From: Oceanococcus sp. HetDA_MAG_MS8
GTDB lineage: Bacteria; Pseudomonadota; Gammaproteobacteria; Nevskiales; Oceanococcaceae
NCBI GenBank assembly: GCA_019192445.1
Contig: JAHCMK010000002.1
Location: 186,001 to 250,000 of the forward strand
Reading direction: 5' to 3'
DNA length: 64,000 nucleotides
A program made the translations under genes and the position numbers. Shown piece by piece: positions 9,199-18,487 of the stretch; positions within the stretch are counted from its first letter, which is position 1, and every line of letters begins with the position of its first letter. Under the pieces are notes generated by a model. That model searched no databases. It saw only the letters and a list, made by a program, of their open reading frames with translations, and had not been told where the DNA came from.

Positions 9199-9996
9199 AT
9201 GCCCCCCTCACACAACCTTCCTGAACCCAATTTGGTCATCCTCGGAGCCCAAAAGTCCGGCACGACCAGTCTTTACCACTACCTGAAGGTCCACCCCGAT
9301 ATCTTCATGGCAAGCCCGGTTAAGGAACCAGGCTACTACTTAGGCGACGACAGAGCGAAAATCTTCTGGGAACGAATGGGGCAGCCTATAGAGTCACGCG
9401 AACAGCTGCTCAGAGAGCGGATGCTCCAGGGTTATCAGGGAGAGCGTTGGTTCGGCGATGCCTCTACGTATTACACCATTGGAATGCGGTCTCAAAAATT
9501 CAACATCCCAAAGCGGATGGCGTCAGCGCACGCGGATATGAAGCTGATTTACATCATGCGCGACCCGGTGGAGCGTGTCCTCTCAAACTACCGTCACCTC
9601 CAAACTCGAGGCACCTATGAGGGAAGTTTTGAGGCGTTCCTGCAAACCCATGAGGGCAAGGCTGCCGTCCGCACAAGCTGCTACCACTTTCAGCTTACGC
9701 AGTATTTAAAGTATTTCCCGAAAGAGCAGTTTTTAGTTCTGCAGTTCGAAGCGCTCACTAAAGAGCCTCAGGCTGAGATGCAACGCATTTGTCATTTTCT
9801 AGACATATGCGCTCCCAACTCCGCTGCCACTTACAAGGCACATAATGAGTCAGCTGAATACACTCATAAGACTGGGTTGATTTCTGAGGAAGATGAGATA
9901 AGGGTCCGCCGCATGCTCGGAAGTGACATGCGCCAACTTTTTGCCACCTGGCAATTACGCAGAGACCTCTGGAGAAAATCGCTCGCCACTAGGTGA
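9199..9996 (+). CDS. Sulfotransferase domain protein
   Basis: A 265-residue protein of the heparan-sulfate-type sulfotransferase family, which moves sulfate from PAPS to a sugar hydroxyl or amine. The 5'-phosphosulfate loop is QKSGTT (near residue 18) after strand LVILGA. The next helix and HPDIFM..VKEPGYY match the family pattern, and LIYIMRDPVERVLSNYRH is the 3'-phosphate-binding motif. The length is normal and the ATG start puts the P-loop at the expected place. It follows the giant fusion gene by 8 bases on the same strand and is almost certainly in its operon. The substrate is presumably the same glycan; the sequence does not say which position is sulfated. Confidence 0.88.
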   Translation: MPPSHNLPEPNLVILGAQKSGTTSLYHYLKVHPDIFMASPVKEPGYYLGDDRAKIFWERMGQPIESREQLLRERMLQGYQGERWFGDASTYYTIGMRSQKFNIPKRMASAHADMKLIYIMRDPVERVLSNYRHLQTRGTYEGSFEAFLQTHEGKAAVRTSCYHFQLTQYLKYFPKEQFLVLQFEALTKEPQAEMQRICHFLDICAPNSAATYKAHNESAEYTHKTGLISEEDEIRVRRMLGSDMRQLFATWQLRRDLWRKSLATR

Positions 9997-10328
9997 AGAG
10001 AAACAACTCTCCACGATGGGTTTGGTATGTGGCAGAGGACGACAAATAGAATAGAAGAATGTATGCTGTTTCTATGTGCTGAAGTGGGCAAAAGGAACAG
10101 AAGCTTGCGCCTTTTCTTACACCCATACGCCACGACGAACTGAGGGCGCGACAAGCAGCCCGAATCTCTACTAAATCGCTGTTTGCTCCACGGGGAAGCT
10201 TACGGTTACTCTTCGCGACTGTTGGTGGTTCTCCTCTACTCAACGGTTGACTTCAGCAATCACTATTGAAGCAGATCAGGGCCGCCACCCCTCAGAATTT
10301 GCGAAAGATGTTGTACGTCATCTAAAAA
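9997..10328. other. Intergenic stretch, no gene seen
   Basis: This lies between convergent ends of a plus-strand and a minus-strand sulfotransferase gene. The short open frames here show no family pattern and no good ribosome binding site. Base composition turns noticeably A+T-richer from about 10,000, marking the left side of the A+T-rich patch. I see no convincing hairpin-plus-T-run terminator. Confidence 0.5.
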
Positions 10329-11348
10329 TCAGGACACCCGGTAATTGGCAATTGCTGCAATGAGACGGAGCTGGTGGATGTCTATCTCGGTTAAAGAGCT
10401 GCCTACTTTATCTTCTGATACTAGGTCGTTCGGTCCAACAACCGATGCTTTTTCTTCATCGGGTAGATAACGATTCACAATGGCAATTTTTTCGGAGAAC
10501 TGAGACTCGAGGTATTTGACATCCTTCATTTGAATGGACGGCTCACCCCCAATGCTCTCCGACGCGATGAGCGCATGCCCAAGTGTTGTCGCGACTTTTT
10601 CGTCCCTAACATACCCATTTAAGGTACGCATTATTTCTGTTTCGGCATGATTAAGGGATCTGTTAACTAATTGCTCTTCCGTGCCTTGGTCTTTTGTGAC
10701 CTGATCTATGCGCAAGAACTCCGAGCAGAAGAAACCAAACATACTCGTTCGATGGTAGTCATAGTTCCTTATTGAGAAAGACTCTTTAGGTAGCGAGGAC
10801 TCCAGCTTTTCCGTAATTGCAATGCAGTTATGCTTGTAACGTTTGAGCCATGTGGAAAACTCTCGTTTTTCAAGATGTCTCTTTACTCGCTGTCTGTATG
10901 CGGAATAGGCGCGCCCGGCTACAGATCTTGTAAAGTATACGACATGAAGTTTGCGCCCTTCCTTTTTTAGCTTATCGTGTAGCGCAAACATTCTATTTGG
11001 GGAGAAATGTTGCAGTTTCTCTGAAGACAAAACTACATCTTCAAACGGCTTGGAAGCTTGATCAAGTAGTAGGTCGAGCGCCTTCGAGCTCTCTCTAGAT
11101 TTCTCATCATGACAAAGATAATCAGAGAGCCAGGCTCCGTTGCCTGAGGTCACCTGACCAGACAGCGCCCGATTCAACTCGGGACCAGATTTATAGAGAA
11201 CACCGTGATGTTTTAAAAGTTCGGAATTTTGGGCAAGCTTACTTTGCAGGAAAGAAGACCCGGTTTTACCTCCGCCGATGTGGAGGATTAATGTTCCTAC
11301 CCCTTCTGATGAATTTTTTCGTCTGGTGAGACCTAAGGTGTGCAACAA
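10329..11348 (-). CDS. Sulfotransferase-like P-loop protein in an A+T-rich patch
   Basis: A 339-residue protein with a sulfotransferase-type P-loop near the N terminus (ILHIGGGKTGSSFLQ, about residues 21-35). This is the same arrangement as the HIGxxKTGTTSIQ proteins of polysaccharide clusters. A later strand-plus-motif VVYFTRSVAGRAYSAYRQ fits the 3'-phosphate-binding site, with the usual RDP replaced by RSV. The best start is TTG at 11348, with GAGGGA about 7 bases upstream. Codon use is A/T-ending and Lys/Ser-rich, clearly unlike neighbouring genes and suggesting transfer from elsewhere. A 71-codon frame ends 10 bases upstream on the same strand. The substrate is unknown; activity is likely but not assured. 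Confidence 0.72.
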   Translation of the reverse strand: MLHTLGLTRRKNSSEGVGTLILHIGGGKTGSSFLQSKLAQNSELLKHHGVLYKSGPELNRALSGQVTSGNGAWLSDYLCHDEKSRESSKALDLLLDQASKPFEDVVLSSEKLQHFSPNRMFALHDKLKKEGRKLHVVYFTRSVAGRAYSAYRQRVKRHLEKREFSTWLKRYKHNCIAITEKLESSLPKESFSIRNYDYHRTSMFGFFCSEFLRIDQVTKDQGTEEQLVNRSLNHAETEIMRTLNGYVRDEKVATTLGHALIASESIGGEPSIQMKDVKYLESQFSEKIAIVNRYLPDEEKASVVGPNDLVSEDKVGSSLTEIDIHQLRLIAAIANYRVS

Positions 11349-11358
11349 AACTCATCCC

Positions 11359-11574
11359 TCATATTTTTCTTAAGTACGCCACTTGCTCAGAAGTGTGATT
11401 TTTCGCTTTTGAATGAAGAAGATTAATACTTTTCTCAAGCCGGCTAATATAAATATTTTTCTCTAGCTCAGTTCTGCTCTTCGCATGATGTATATACCTT
11501 TGAAAGTAAGGATATAAGTCGCCTAAGGAAGAACTGCAAGTTTTGAGTAGTAAGTAGCAACTCACCAGACGCAT
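11359..11574 (-). CDS. Small hypothetical protein (71 aa)
   Basis: A short frame from an ATG at 11574, ending 10 bases before the sulfotransferase-like gene, whose GAGGGA ribosome binding site overlaps its stop. It has a Cys-containing N terminus and a basic, helix-favouring C-terminal half (Lys/Glu/Leu/Ser-rich). I recognise no family. It shares the A+T-rich composition of the gene after it. It may be a real small gene of the same transcript or the tail of a gene broken when the patch was acquired. Confidence 0.35.
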   Translation of the reverse strand: MRLVSCYLLLKTCSSSLGDLYPYFQRYIHHAKSRTELEKNIYISRLEKSINLLHSKAKNHTSEQVAYLRKI

Positions 11575-11613
11575 TATGCTGTATGGTCACATGAAAAAAG
11601 GTACTCGCTACTG

Positions 11614-13064
11614 GTGCGTATGACTGTTTCTGGAGACGTGGCATTGGTTGAGCATTTATTGAAGCCGTTGGCTACTGTCGCTTTCGTTGCGGCGGCGGGC
11701 TGTGGTGGTAACACCGAGCCTACAAACATTACTCAGGTTGACGACAGCATGTCGCAGCTTCCTCTGGCTCGTAACGTAGTGCTATTGACTGCAGACGATT
11801 ATGGCCCATTCATGGGTGCCTATGGTGAGACACGGATCGCGACACCCCAACTAGACCTGCTTTCCTCTGAATCGTTACGGTTCCCAGTTGCACACGTCAC
11901 CCAGTCGTCGTGTAGCTCCTCTCGCAGCAGTCTAATGACAGGGCTTTTCCCCTCTATCAATGGTCAGATCGGCTTGGCGAATCATGGATTTAGCGTATCC
12001 CCGGAGTACCACACGCGATTACTCCCGAACCTGTTACACGATGCCGGACTGCGCACCGGAATTATTGGCAAGCTGCATGTTTCACCATCAGAGGCGTTTA
12101 AGTTTGATTTCAAACAAGGTCTATCGCAGCCTCAGAGAGTGCGTGACGTTGCAGAGGCAGCTCGCCGCTTTTGGCCACATATGGTGACGAGCCGTTCTTC
12201 TTGATGGTGAGCTTCTTTGATCCGCATGCGATGAGGAATCCGCAAACCGGACGCATGGGGTTCCCCGACCGAGTCGACGATTTGCCAGAAGATCTGTTGC
12301 AACCGAGCAAGGATACTCTCTTTGCAGAACAGGGCATTGATACCCCCGTCCAGAGGACGAGAACTGCCGGATATCTCAATGCGGTCAAGAGGCTTGACTA
12401 CGGCGTTGGGTTGCTTATCGACGCGCTTGACGAATATGGTATTGAGTCTGAAACACTACTAATTTTCGTTGGAGACCACGGGCCGCCTTTTGCAAGAGGC
12501 AAAACAACCAACTATGAGTTTGGCCTTCGGGTGCCACTACTGCTTCGCCTAACTGGGCAGACCTATGGTCAGGTCGCCGCGAGTATGGTTTCCACGGTAG
12601 ACATATACCCGACAATCTTACAGGCACTCGGTATCGATATTCCGTCTCCGATACATGGTGTCTCTTTGCTGCCTGTTATAAGCAACCCTGACATTCAGAT
12701 TCACGACTACCTGTATTCTGAGTGGGAGTACCATGGCCGCAGCCCACACTTCCCGCGTCGTGCAATTCGAGACCAACAGTACAAGTTGATCCACAATCTC
12801 AAGTTTGATCAAGCAGCCCCATCGGTTGCGATCGACGGCGATCGTGTTTACTTTGACGCAGTCCAAGAACCGTGGGAGACGACCCTAGCAGGTCAAGCGT
12901 TTGCGCGCTTCGCTGAACCGCCAGAGTTTGAATTATTTGACCTACAGTCAGATCCATTGGAGCAGGTCGACCTGTCGAGCAGCGAGGCTCATGTACAAGT
13001 TCTGAATCGACTGAAAAAGTCGCTGGCGGCAGAAATTGAGAAAATTCACGACCCTAAGATATGA
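11614..13064 (+). pseudogene. Sulfamidase-like sulfatase lipoprotein, split by a one-base frameshift
   Basis: Two overlapping frames together encode one sulfatase of the N-sulfoglucosamine sulfohydrolase (SGSH) type. The first (to 12204) has a lipoprotein signal ending VAAAGC, the metal-binding TADDYG, the formylglycine site SSCSSSR and GIIGKLHVSPSEAFKFDF. The second resumes as ATYGDEPFFLMVSFFDPH and carries GDHGPPFARG and the C-terminal part to 13064. The join is at the TTTT run 12169-12172: adding one T restores a continuous RFLATYGDE reading. The active-site motif is C-S-S-S-R, not the usual C-x-P-x-R, so the proline important for formylglycine formation is missing. The start is GTG 11614 or ATG 11620. 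Context (four sulfotransferase genes upstream) suggests it once trimmed sulfate from the same glycan. A sequencing error in the T run is possible. Confidence 0.85.
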
Positions 13065-13158
13065 GCTTTAGTTGTCCACTTTACCCGTTGTTTGGGATCA
13101 TTGAACCATTTCATCGCTGATTGGCCCACCCGACCCATTCCTAAATCTCGGTTGGAGC

Positions 13159-13184
13159 GGTAATCCCCCCAAAAAGTAGCGGGG
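13159..13184 (+). repeat. Left terminal inverted repeat of the IS3-family element
   Basis: Starts GGTAATCCCCCC, then an A run, GTAGC and GGGGT. It pairs with the complement of the right end, where the same blocks occur in the same order with a few mismatches. Confidence 0.8.
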
Positions 13185-13229
13185 TCTGTGGGTAGAAAAT
13201 TCTCGTAACCTATGAGCAGGAGAGTTTCT

Positions 13230-13496
13230 ATGCGCAAGTCCCGATTCAGTGACAGTCAGATCATCAGCATCCTCAAGCACGCGGAGGCAGGAACGCCCGT
13301 TCCAGAGCTGTGCCGTGAGCACGGGATGAGTACAGCGACCCTCTACAAGTGGCGCAGCAAGTTCGGCGGTATGGACGCGTCGATGATGAAGCGCATGAAG
13401 GAGCTAGAGGATGAGAACCGCCGGCTGAAGAAGATGTATGCCGAGGAGCGGCTCAAGTCCGAGCTCCGCAAGGAGGCCCTTGAGGGAAAGTGGTAA
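13230..13496 (+). CDS. IS3-family transposase OrfA
   Basis: An 88-residue helix-turn-helix protein that recognises the ends of the element. It begins [15 protein letters not shown] and has a Trp-containing helix ([14 protein letters not shown]) followed by a leucine-zipper-like [16 protein letters not shown] segment, the standard OrfA layout. The ATG at 13230 has AGGAG 8 bases upstream and is preferred over the in-frame ATG at 13212. The end overlaps orfB by 7 bases; in this family a -1 ribosomal frameshift in the overlap (here near GGGAAAG) makes the OrfAB transposase. Confidence 0.9.
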   Translation: MRKSRFSDSQIISILKHAEAGTPVPELCREHGMSTATLYKWRSKFGGMDASMMKRMKELEDENRRLKKMYAEERLKSELRKEALEGKW

Positions 13497-14317
13497 GGCC
13501 GTCACGCCGCCGCGAGATGGCCCGATCCGTCGTTTCCCGTAGCAAGGCGAGCATCCGCGTTGCCTGCGAAGCCTTTTCGGTGAGCCAGACCTGCTACCGC
13601 TACGAGGCCAAGCTGTCCGATGAGAACGCAGAGATCGCGGATTGGCTCATTCGCCTGACGCACAACCAGCGTAACTGGGGCTTCGGTCTGTGCTTCTTGT
13701 ATCTGCGCAACGTGAAGGGGTTTCGCTGGAACCACAAGCGCGTGTACCGCATTTATCGAGAACTGGAGCTCAATCTGCGGATCAAGCCGCGTAAGCGGAT
13801 TGTCCGTGAGAAGCCGGAGCCCTTATCGGTGCCGACGGCGATCAACCAGGTTTGGAGCATCGACTTCATGCATGACAGTCTGGAAGACGGCCGTGCGTAC
13901 AGGCTGTTCAATGTCATCGATGACTTCAACCGCGAGGGGCTAGGAATCGAAGTCGACTTCTCACTGCCCGCAGCGCGGGTTATCAGGGCCTTGGAGAACA
14001 TCATTGAGTGGCGGGGTAAGCCTTGCGAGATTCGAGCAGATAATGGACCCGAGCTCGCTGGTCATGCCTTGCGTGACTGGGCTGAACAGCAGGGCATCAC
14101 GCTCAGCCACACCCAGCCCGGCAAACCCCAACAGAATGCATATATCGAACACTACAACCGAACCGTCCGCTATGACTGTCTCGGTCAATATCTGTTCTCA
14201 AATCTCACAGAGGTCCAGGAGCACTCAACACGTTGGCTCTGGTCCTACAATCACCAAAGACCCACTATGGCTCTGGGCGGCATCACACTCATCATGCGTC
14301 TCGGCCAGGCCGCTTGA
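13490..14317 (+). CDS. IS3-family transposase OrfB (DDE integrase core)
   Basis: The catalytic part of the transposase, 275 residues with GTG start, or made as a fusion with OrfA by frameshifting. The rve integrase core is visible: the first Asp in SIDFMHDSL, the second in the RADNGPE motif, and the Glu in [15 protein letters not shown], followed by the usual [14 protein letters not shown] ending. No internal stop is seen, so the element may be active. It is in frame -1 relative to OrfA. Confidence 0.92.
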   Translation: MVRPSRRREMARSVVSRSKASIRVACEAFSVSQTCYRYEAKLSDENAEIADWLIRLTHNQRNWGFGLCFLYLRNVKGFRWNHKRVYRIYRELELNLRIKPRKRIVREKPEPLSVPTAINQVWSIDFMHDSLEDGRAYRLFNVIDDFNREGLGIEVDFSLPAARVIRALENIIEWRGKPCEIRADNGPELAGHALRDWAEQQGITLSHTQPGKPQQNAYIEHYNRTVRYDCLGQYLFSNLTEVQEHSTRWLWSYNHQRPTMALGGITLIMRLGQAA

Positions 14318-14329
14318 GTTCTACACGAA

Positions 14330-14356
14330 AACCCAGCTACAAACGGGGGGATTACC
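14330..14356 (-). repeat. Right terminal inverted repeat of the IS3-family element
   Basis: Read on the minus strand it starts GGTAATCCCCCC, then GTTT, GTAGC and GGGT, matching the left end over its outer 12 bases exactly and further in with mismatches. Confidence 0.8.
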
Positions 14357-14367
14357 ACCTGACCGGG

Positions 14368-14880
14368 ATGGATAACGCAGACGGCGAGGAAGCCGGCTCA
14401 GAAACCGATCCGCATGCCGTACAGAATGGCGTGGCTCGCCTGCAGGATCGCCAACACAACCTGGAAGAACTCCAGCAGCGCATGACGGTGTCGGGGCGCA
14501 AGCAGGTCTGCGCCACCGAAAAATCGGCGCACATGATGCGCTCAGGGCGAGGAGGCATGGTGCTGGGCTTCCACGTACAAAGCGCCGTGGATGTTGAGAC
14601 CGGCATGATCGTTCATCACGATGTCATCACAGACGGAGCGGACAACCTGTGGCTACAGCCCATGGTGGAGCAGGTCCAGTCCGATAGTGCCGATGCGGGC
14701 TACTACTACTCCAACGGAGAGCAGCTGGCGTTTGTGAGGAGCAGGGCATCTCCACTGCGGTCCTACCTAATCCCGCCAAAAAATACTCCTTACGCCTGTG
14801 GTCGGGCTTATTTGACGTGTCCGTAAAGAAAGAGGCGAACCCCGTCCCGAAGTTCGTTGCGAACATGGATTCGAAAACGG
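14368..14880 (+). pseudogene. IS1182-family transposase remnant
   Basis: Directly right of the IS3 element a frame without a start encodes a piece of an IS1182-type DDE transposase. TEKSAHMMRSGRGGMVLGFHVQSAVD matches the family's conserved block around the first catalytic Asp, followed by DADAGYYY-SNGEQL, where relatives have D.GY.sGE. After the GCGTTTGTGAGG stretch near 14730 the match continues in another frame (CEEQGISTAVLPNPAKK), so there is a one-base frameshift. It then fades out, and both N- and C-terminal parts are missing. It is a dead fragment. Confidence 0.75.
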
Positions 14881-14985
14881 GCCTTACGCAGCCCTCGGGA
14901 GCTTGTGCGCGCTCAGAAAACCTGACTCCGGTGCAGGGTACTCTAATTGCTGAAATCTCTACTAACTCGTTGTGTGTTTGACACC

Positions 14986-15035
14986 GAAGCTTTCGATAGT
15001 ATGCATAGGTTGCCCACGCATACCGCGAAAGCTTC
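14986..15035. repeat. Inverted repeat downstream of rmlD
   Basis: GAAGCTTTCG (14986-14995) and CGAAAGCTTC (15026-15035) are perfect reverse complements separated by 30 bases. Neighbouring CGATAG (from 14994) and CTATCG (just after) extend the symmetry imperfectly. It lies just beyond the 3' end of the rml operon and could fold in that transcript, but it has no T run, so it is not a standard terminator. It could also be the scar of a mobile element end. Confidence 0.4.
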
Positions 15036-15067
15036 CGACAAACCTATCGTTGGGTGATATAAGCCGA

Positions 15068-15952
15068 TTAGTCCGAATTTACAGCACTATTATTATCCTG
15101 CAAATGACTACGTGCTTCCTCCAGCCAGTGTGGCTGCGGAATGCGAATGACTTTAGAGCCGGCGAGCACGCTGAAAGAGGGCCGGGCGGCAGGCGTGGGA
15201 TAGCCGCTGGTGGGGATAGGTTGAATGCTGGCTACTTTTTCGCGACCTTGGTCGAGGAGTGCCGCGCGAATCACGCTTGCGAAGTCATACCACGACGCCA
15301 CGCCGGCGTCAGTGTAGTGCAGAGTCTCGCCATGTCCTAACCCTTCGCTAAGCAAATAAAAAACGGCTCGAGCGATACTGCGGGTACTGGTTGGTGTACC
15401 CACTTGGTCGCTCACCACACTCAGCTCTTTACGAGCTTGCAATAGGCGCACCATCGTCAGCAAGAAGTTGTGGCCGACAGGTCCATACACCCAAGCGGTA
15501 CGCAATACGGTCGCCAAATTGCCTGCGGCAGTACGGACTCGCTCTTCGCCTTCGCACTTGGCGCTCCCGTAGACGCTTAAGGGATTAGTCGGCGCATCTG
15601 GAGGATATGGCGTGGAGCGCTGTCCATCGAAAACGAAATCGGTGGAGATTTGAATAATCCTTGCTCCACACTCTACTGCGGCCTTGGCCATGTTCTCCGC
15701 CCCGAGGGCGTTGATAGCGTGCGCCAACCCAGGCTCTGATTCGGCTCTGTCAACGGCGGTGTAGGCCGCCGCATTGATGATAGCGGTGGGGACGAAGTCC
15801 TTCACCACCGCGACGATTTGGGCAGCGTCAGTAATATCGAGTTGTTGTCGGTTAAACCCATGTACTACCCAACCCGATGGAGCATGCTGTAGTAGAGCTT
15901 GCCCGAGCTGACCATCCGACCCAGTGACGAGCACTCTTTGGGTATCCGTCAT
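15068..15952 (-). CDS. rmlD: dTDP-4-dehydrorhamnose reductase
   Basis: Last step of dTDP-L-rhamnose synthesis: NAD(P)H-dependent reduction of dTDP-6-deoxy-L-lyxo-4-hexulose. A Rossmann short-chain dehydrogenase of 294 residues with the nucleotide loop GSDGQLGQ near residue 11, INAAAYTAVDRAE, STDFVFDG and the catalytic YGSAK. The length is normal. The start overlaps the rmlC stop by 4 bases, and it is the last gene of rmlBACD, transcribed on the minus strand. The order B-A-C-D differs from the common B-D-A-C arrangement of enterobacteria. Confidence 0.95.
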   Translation of the reverse strand: MTDTQRVLVTGSDGQLGQALLQHAPSGWVVHGFNRQQLDITDAAQIVAVVKDFVPTAIINAAAYTAVDRAESEPGLAHAINALGAENMAKAAVECGARIIQISTDFVFDGQRSTPYPPDAPTNPLSVYGSAKCEGEERVRTAAGNLATVLRTAWVYGPVGHNFLLTMVRLLQARKELSVVSDQVGTPTSTRSIARAVFYLLSEGLGHGETLHYTDAGVASWYDFASVIRAALLDQGREKVASIQPIPTSGYPTPAARPSFSVLAGSKVIRIPQPHWLEEARSHLQDNNSAVNSD

Positions 15953-16515
15953 GACTCCCAGCTTCCCGCTGTAAAAATGTCCGCCTGTTCCAGGCTTGGC
16001 GCCTCAGTATCTTTGGGCGACAGAGATGGGACGCCACTCATCGGCCAGTCTATGCCCAAACTCGGGTCATTCCAGCGGATGCTGCGCTCACCGGTTTTGT
16101 CATACGGTGCCGTAACCTTGTACAGCACCTCAGCTGACTCACTAGTGACGACGAAACCATGGGCAAAGCCAACCGGCACCCACAGCTGATGCTTGTTCTG
16201 GGCCGACAGGGTAGCGCCTACCCATTGTCCGAAGGTGGGAGAGCCTCTTCGAATGTCTACGGCCACATCAAAGATCTCGCCGCTGAGCACCCGCACCAAT
16301 TTATCCTGCGGATGGGCACCAATTTGGTAGTGCAACCCGCGCAGAACGCCGTGTGCAGATAAAGACTGGTTGTCTTGCAGGAATGACTTGCTGCAACCGG
16401 TGGCTTCGGCAAAGCGCTGCGCATTGAAGGCCTCCATGAACCAGCCACGGTCATCGCCAAACACCTGCGGCTCAATTAACAAAACCTCTGGGATGGCTAA
16501 TGAAGTCACTTTCAT
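15949..16515 (-). CDS. rmlC: dTDP-4-dehydrorhamnose 3,5-epimerase
   Basis: Converts dTDP-4-keto-6-deoxyglucose to the 4-keto-rhamnose form. A cupin-fold protein of 188 residues, full length, with [13 protein letters not shown], the catalytic-His segment LRGLHYQIG, the [18 protein letters not shown] barrel strands and the conserved VPVGFAHGF. It overlaps rmlA (upstream) and rmlD (downstream) by 4 bases each, indicating translational coupling. Confidence 0.95.
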   Translation of the reverse strand: MKVTSLAIPEVLLIEPQVFGDDRGWFMEAFNAQRFAEATGCSKSFLQDNQSLSAHGVLRGLHYQIGAHPQDKLVRVLSGEIFDVAVDIRRGSPTFGQWVGATLSAQNKHQLWVPVGFAHGFVVTSESAEVLYKVTAPYDKTGERSIRWNDPSLGIDWPMSGVPSLSPKDTEAPSLEQADIFTAGSWES

Positions 16516-17390
16516 GCTCCACCCTCCTCTTCTGCAATACGCAGTAGGTATTCGCCGTAGCCGCTCTTCACGAGGGGACGAGCGAGGTCACGCAAAGCCG
16601 CCGCCGAGATAAAACCGCAACGAAAAGCCACTTCCTCGGGGCTGGCGATCTTCAAGCCTTGGCGCTTCTCTAGGGTGTGTATAAACATGCCCGCCTCTAA
16701 CAATGAATCGTGGGTACCGGTGTCCAGCCAGGCGGTCCCCCGCCCCATGGTTTCCACCCGCAATTGCCCCGCATCCAAATAGCGTTTGTTGAGGTCGGTG
16801 ATTTCCAGCTCACCACGCGCGGAGGGCTTGACGGCCTTGGCCTGCTCCACCACCTGCTGGTCGTAAAAATACAGCCCGGTGACAGCATAACGGGACTTGG
16901 GCTTTATCGGCTTTTCTTCGATACCGAGTACGGTTCCGGTTTTGTCGAATTCCACCACGCCGTAGCGCTCAGGATCGTGCACTGCGTAAGCAAACACGGT
17001 GGCGCCTTGCTCTTGAGCTGCAGCCCGCTCTAGGGAGTCGGCTAGGTCATGGCCGAAGAACAGGTTATCGCCCAGAATCAGAGCGCAGCTATCGCCATCA
17101 ATAAAGTCTTCGCCTATCAAGAAGGCTTGCGCCAAACCGTCTGGACTCGGCTGCACTGCATAACGTAGCGACAGCCCCCACTGAGCGCCATCGCCTAATA
17201 AGGCTTCAAAGCGCGGTGTGTCCAGCGGCGTGGAGATGATCAAAATTTCGCGTATGCCCGCTAGCATCAGTGTGCATAGCGGGTAATAAATCATAGGTTT
17301 GTCATATACGGGTAGCAGCTGCTTGGAAACCGCCTGCGTTGCTGGATACAAGCGGGTGCCGGAACCACCAGCGAGAATGATGCCCTTCAT
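16512..17390 (-). CDS. rmlA: Glucose-1-phosphate thymidylyltransferase
   Basis: Makes dTDP-glucose from dTTP and glucose-1-phosphate, the entry step of the pathway and normally feedback-inhibited by dTDP-rhamnose. 292 residues, full length. The nucleotidyltransferase signature [11 protein letters not shown] is at residue ~8, with [15 protein letters not shown] after it, [10 protein letters not shown] (metal-binding Asp) near residue 110, and EEKPIKPKS. It overlaps rmlB and rmlC by 4 bases each. Confidence 0.96.
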   Translation of the reverse strand: MKGIILAGGSGTRLYPATQAVSKQLLPVYDKPMIYYPLCTLMLAGIREILIISTPLDTPRFEALLGDGAQWGLSLRYAVQPSPDGLAQAFLIGEDFIDGDSCALILGDNLFFGHDLADSLERAAAQEQGATVFAYAVHDPERYGVVEFDKTGTVLGIEEKPIKPKSRYAVTGLYFYDQQVVEQAKAVKPSARGELEITDLNKRYLDAGQLRVETMGRGTAWLDTGTHDSLLEAGMFIHTLEKRQGLKIASPEEVAFRCGFISAAALRDLARPLVKSGYGEYLLRIAEEEGGA

Positions 17391-18457
17391 GCCGATGCCC
17401 CGGAGGCTGTCAAGCCCATGCGCTTATCGGCCGCACCTCTATGCTGAACACCGCGGCACCACTCCAAATGGTCCAAGTACCATTGCACCGTGCGCCGCAG
17501 GCCTGTTTCGAAGGTTTCCTGCGGCGTCCAGCCCAAATCGCGCTGAATTTTTCCGGCATCAATAGCGTAGCGAGCATCGTGACCCGGACGGTCAGTTACA
17601 AAGCGGATTTGTTCAGCATAGGGTGTCGCTGCGGGCCGCAGCGCATCCAGTTGGGCGCAAATTTCGCGCACCACCTCAATGTTGGTCCATTCGTTATGAC
17701 CACCAATGTTGTAGCTTTCTCCCAGCGCACCCTGCTCTAACACGCGGAGCAAGGCCCGAGCGTGATCATCCACATGCAGCCAATCACGCACATTCTCCCC
17801 GCTACCGTAGACCGGGATGTCTTCTCCAGCCAAGGCTTTCAAGATGACCACGGGAATGAGCTTCTCTGGAAATTGCCAAGGCCCATAATTGTTGGAGCAA
17901 TTGGTCATCACTACTGGCAGCCCATAGGTGTGGTGCCAGGCGCGGACCAAGTGATCGGAGCCCGCCTTCGAAGCCGAGTAGGGTGAATTCGGAGCGTAAG
18001 GCGTATCTTCACGGAACAGCCCCTCGGCTCCCAAGGTGCCATAAACCTCGTCGGTGCTGATGTGATGAAAGCGAAAGGCACGACGATGATCTTCCGGCAT
18101 GCTCTGCCAGTAGGCCCGCGTTGCTTCCAGTAGGGTGTACGTTCCCAGCACATTGGTATGAATGAACGCTGCGGGCCCATCAATGGAGCGGTCCACATGC
18201 GACTCAGCCGCTAAGTGCATGATGGCATCGGGCCGGTACCTGGCCAATATTTGCTGCACAGCTTGCCCGTCGCAAATGTCCGCCTGCACAAAGCAGTACC
18301 GCTCTCCGGCTTGGGTCGCCAAAGGTTCTACGGCCTCGGGGCAAGCAGCGTAGGTCAGCTTATCGACGTTAATGACGGCATGCTCAGAGTGAGCCAGCAA
18401 TTCACGGATGACGGCTGAGCCAATAAATCCTGCGCCGCCGGTAATAAGAATGTTCAT
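17387..18457 (-). CDS. rmlB: dTDP-glucose 4,6-dehydratase
   Basis: NAD-dependent dehydration of dTDP-glucose to dTDP-4-keto-6-deoxyglucose. 356 residues, an extended short-chain dehydrogenase with GGAGFIGS at residue ~7, the catalytic triad region HISTDEVYG and [15 protein letters not shown], and NCSNNYGP. First gene of the rml operon, 30 bases downstream of the rhamnosyltransferase-like gene, so transcription may start upstream of that gene. Confidence 0.96.
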   Translation of the reverse strand: MNILITGGAGFIGSAVIRELLAHSEHAVINVDKLTYAACPEAVEPLATQAGERYCFVQADICDGQAVQQILARYRPDAIMHLAAESHVDRSIDGPAAFIHTNVLGTYTLLEATRAYWQSMPEDHRRAFRFHHISTDEVYGTLGAEGLFREDTPYAPNSPYSASKAGSDHLVRAWHHTYGLPVVMTNCSNNYGPWQFPEKLIPVVILKALAGEDIPVYGSGENVRDWLHVDDHARALLRVLEQGALGESYNIGGHNEWTNIEVVREICAQLDALRPAATPYAEQIRFVTDRPGHDARYAIDAGKIQRDLGWTPQETFETGLRRTVQWYLDHLEWCRGVQHRGAADKRMGLTASGASA

Positions 18458-18487
18458 CTTTGAAATTTTACGCGTTTAGCGCTGCGC

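Larger units (their letters stand above)
13159..14356 (+). mobile_element. IS3-family insertion sequence, complete (about 1.2 kb)
   Basis: Two overlapping transposase frames (orfA, orfB in the -1 frame) lie between imperfect terminal inverted repeats. The outer 12 bases GGTAATCCCCCC are identical in both ends (13159-13170, and 14345-14356 reversed), followed by the similar GTAGC/GGGT blocks. Size and organisation are those of the IS3 family, and the orfA sequence suggests the IS407/IS51 side of that family. I cannot see a clear target-site duplication in the bases just outside. The right end abuts the IS1182-type transposase remnant. Confidence 0.85.

Noticed and set aside
11591-11623. ATGAAAAAAGG as the start of the sulfatase
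   Set aside because: This frame stops after 10 codons (TGA) and is not in frame with the lipoprotein signal, although it looks like a lipoprotein start.
12165-12180. Programmed -1 frameshifting in the sulfatase
   Set aside because: No X-XXY-YYZ slippery heptamer and no clear downstream stem; sulfatases are not known to use it.
14986-15035. Terminator after rmlD
   Set aside because: Inverted repeat present, but the loop is 30 bases and there is no T run in the rml direction.
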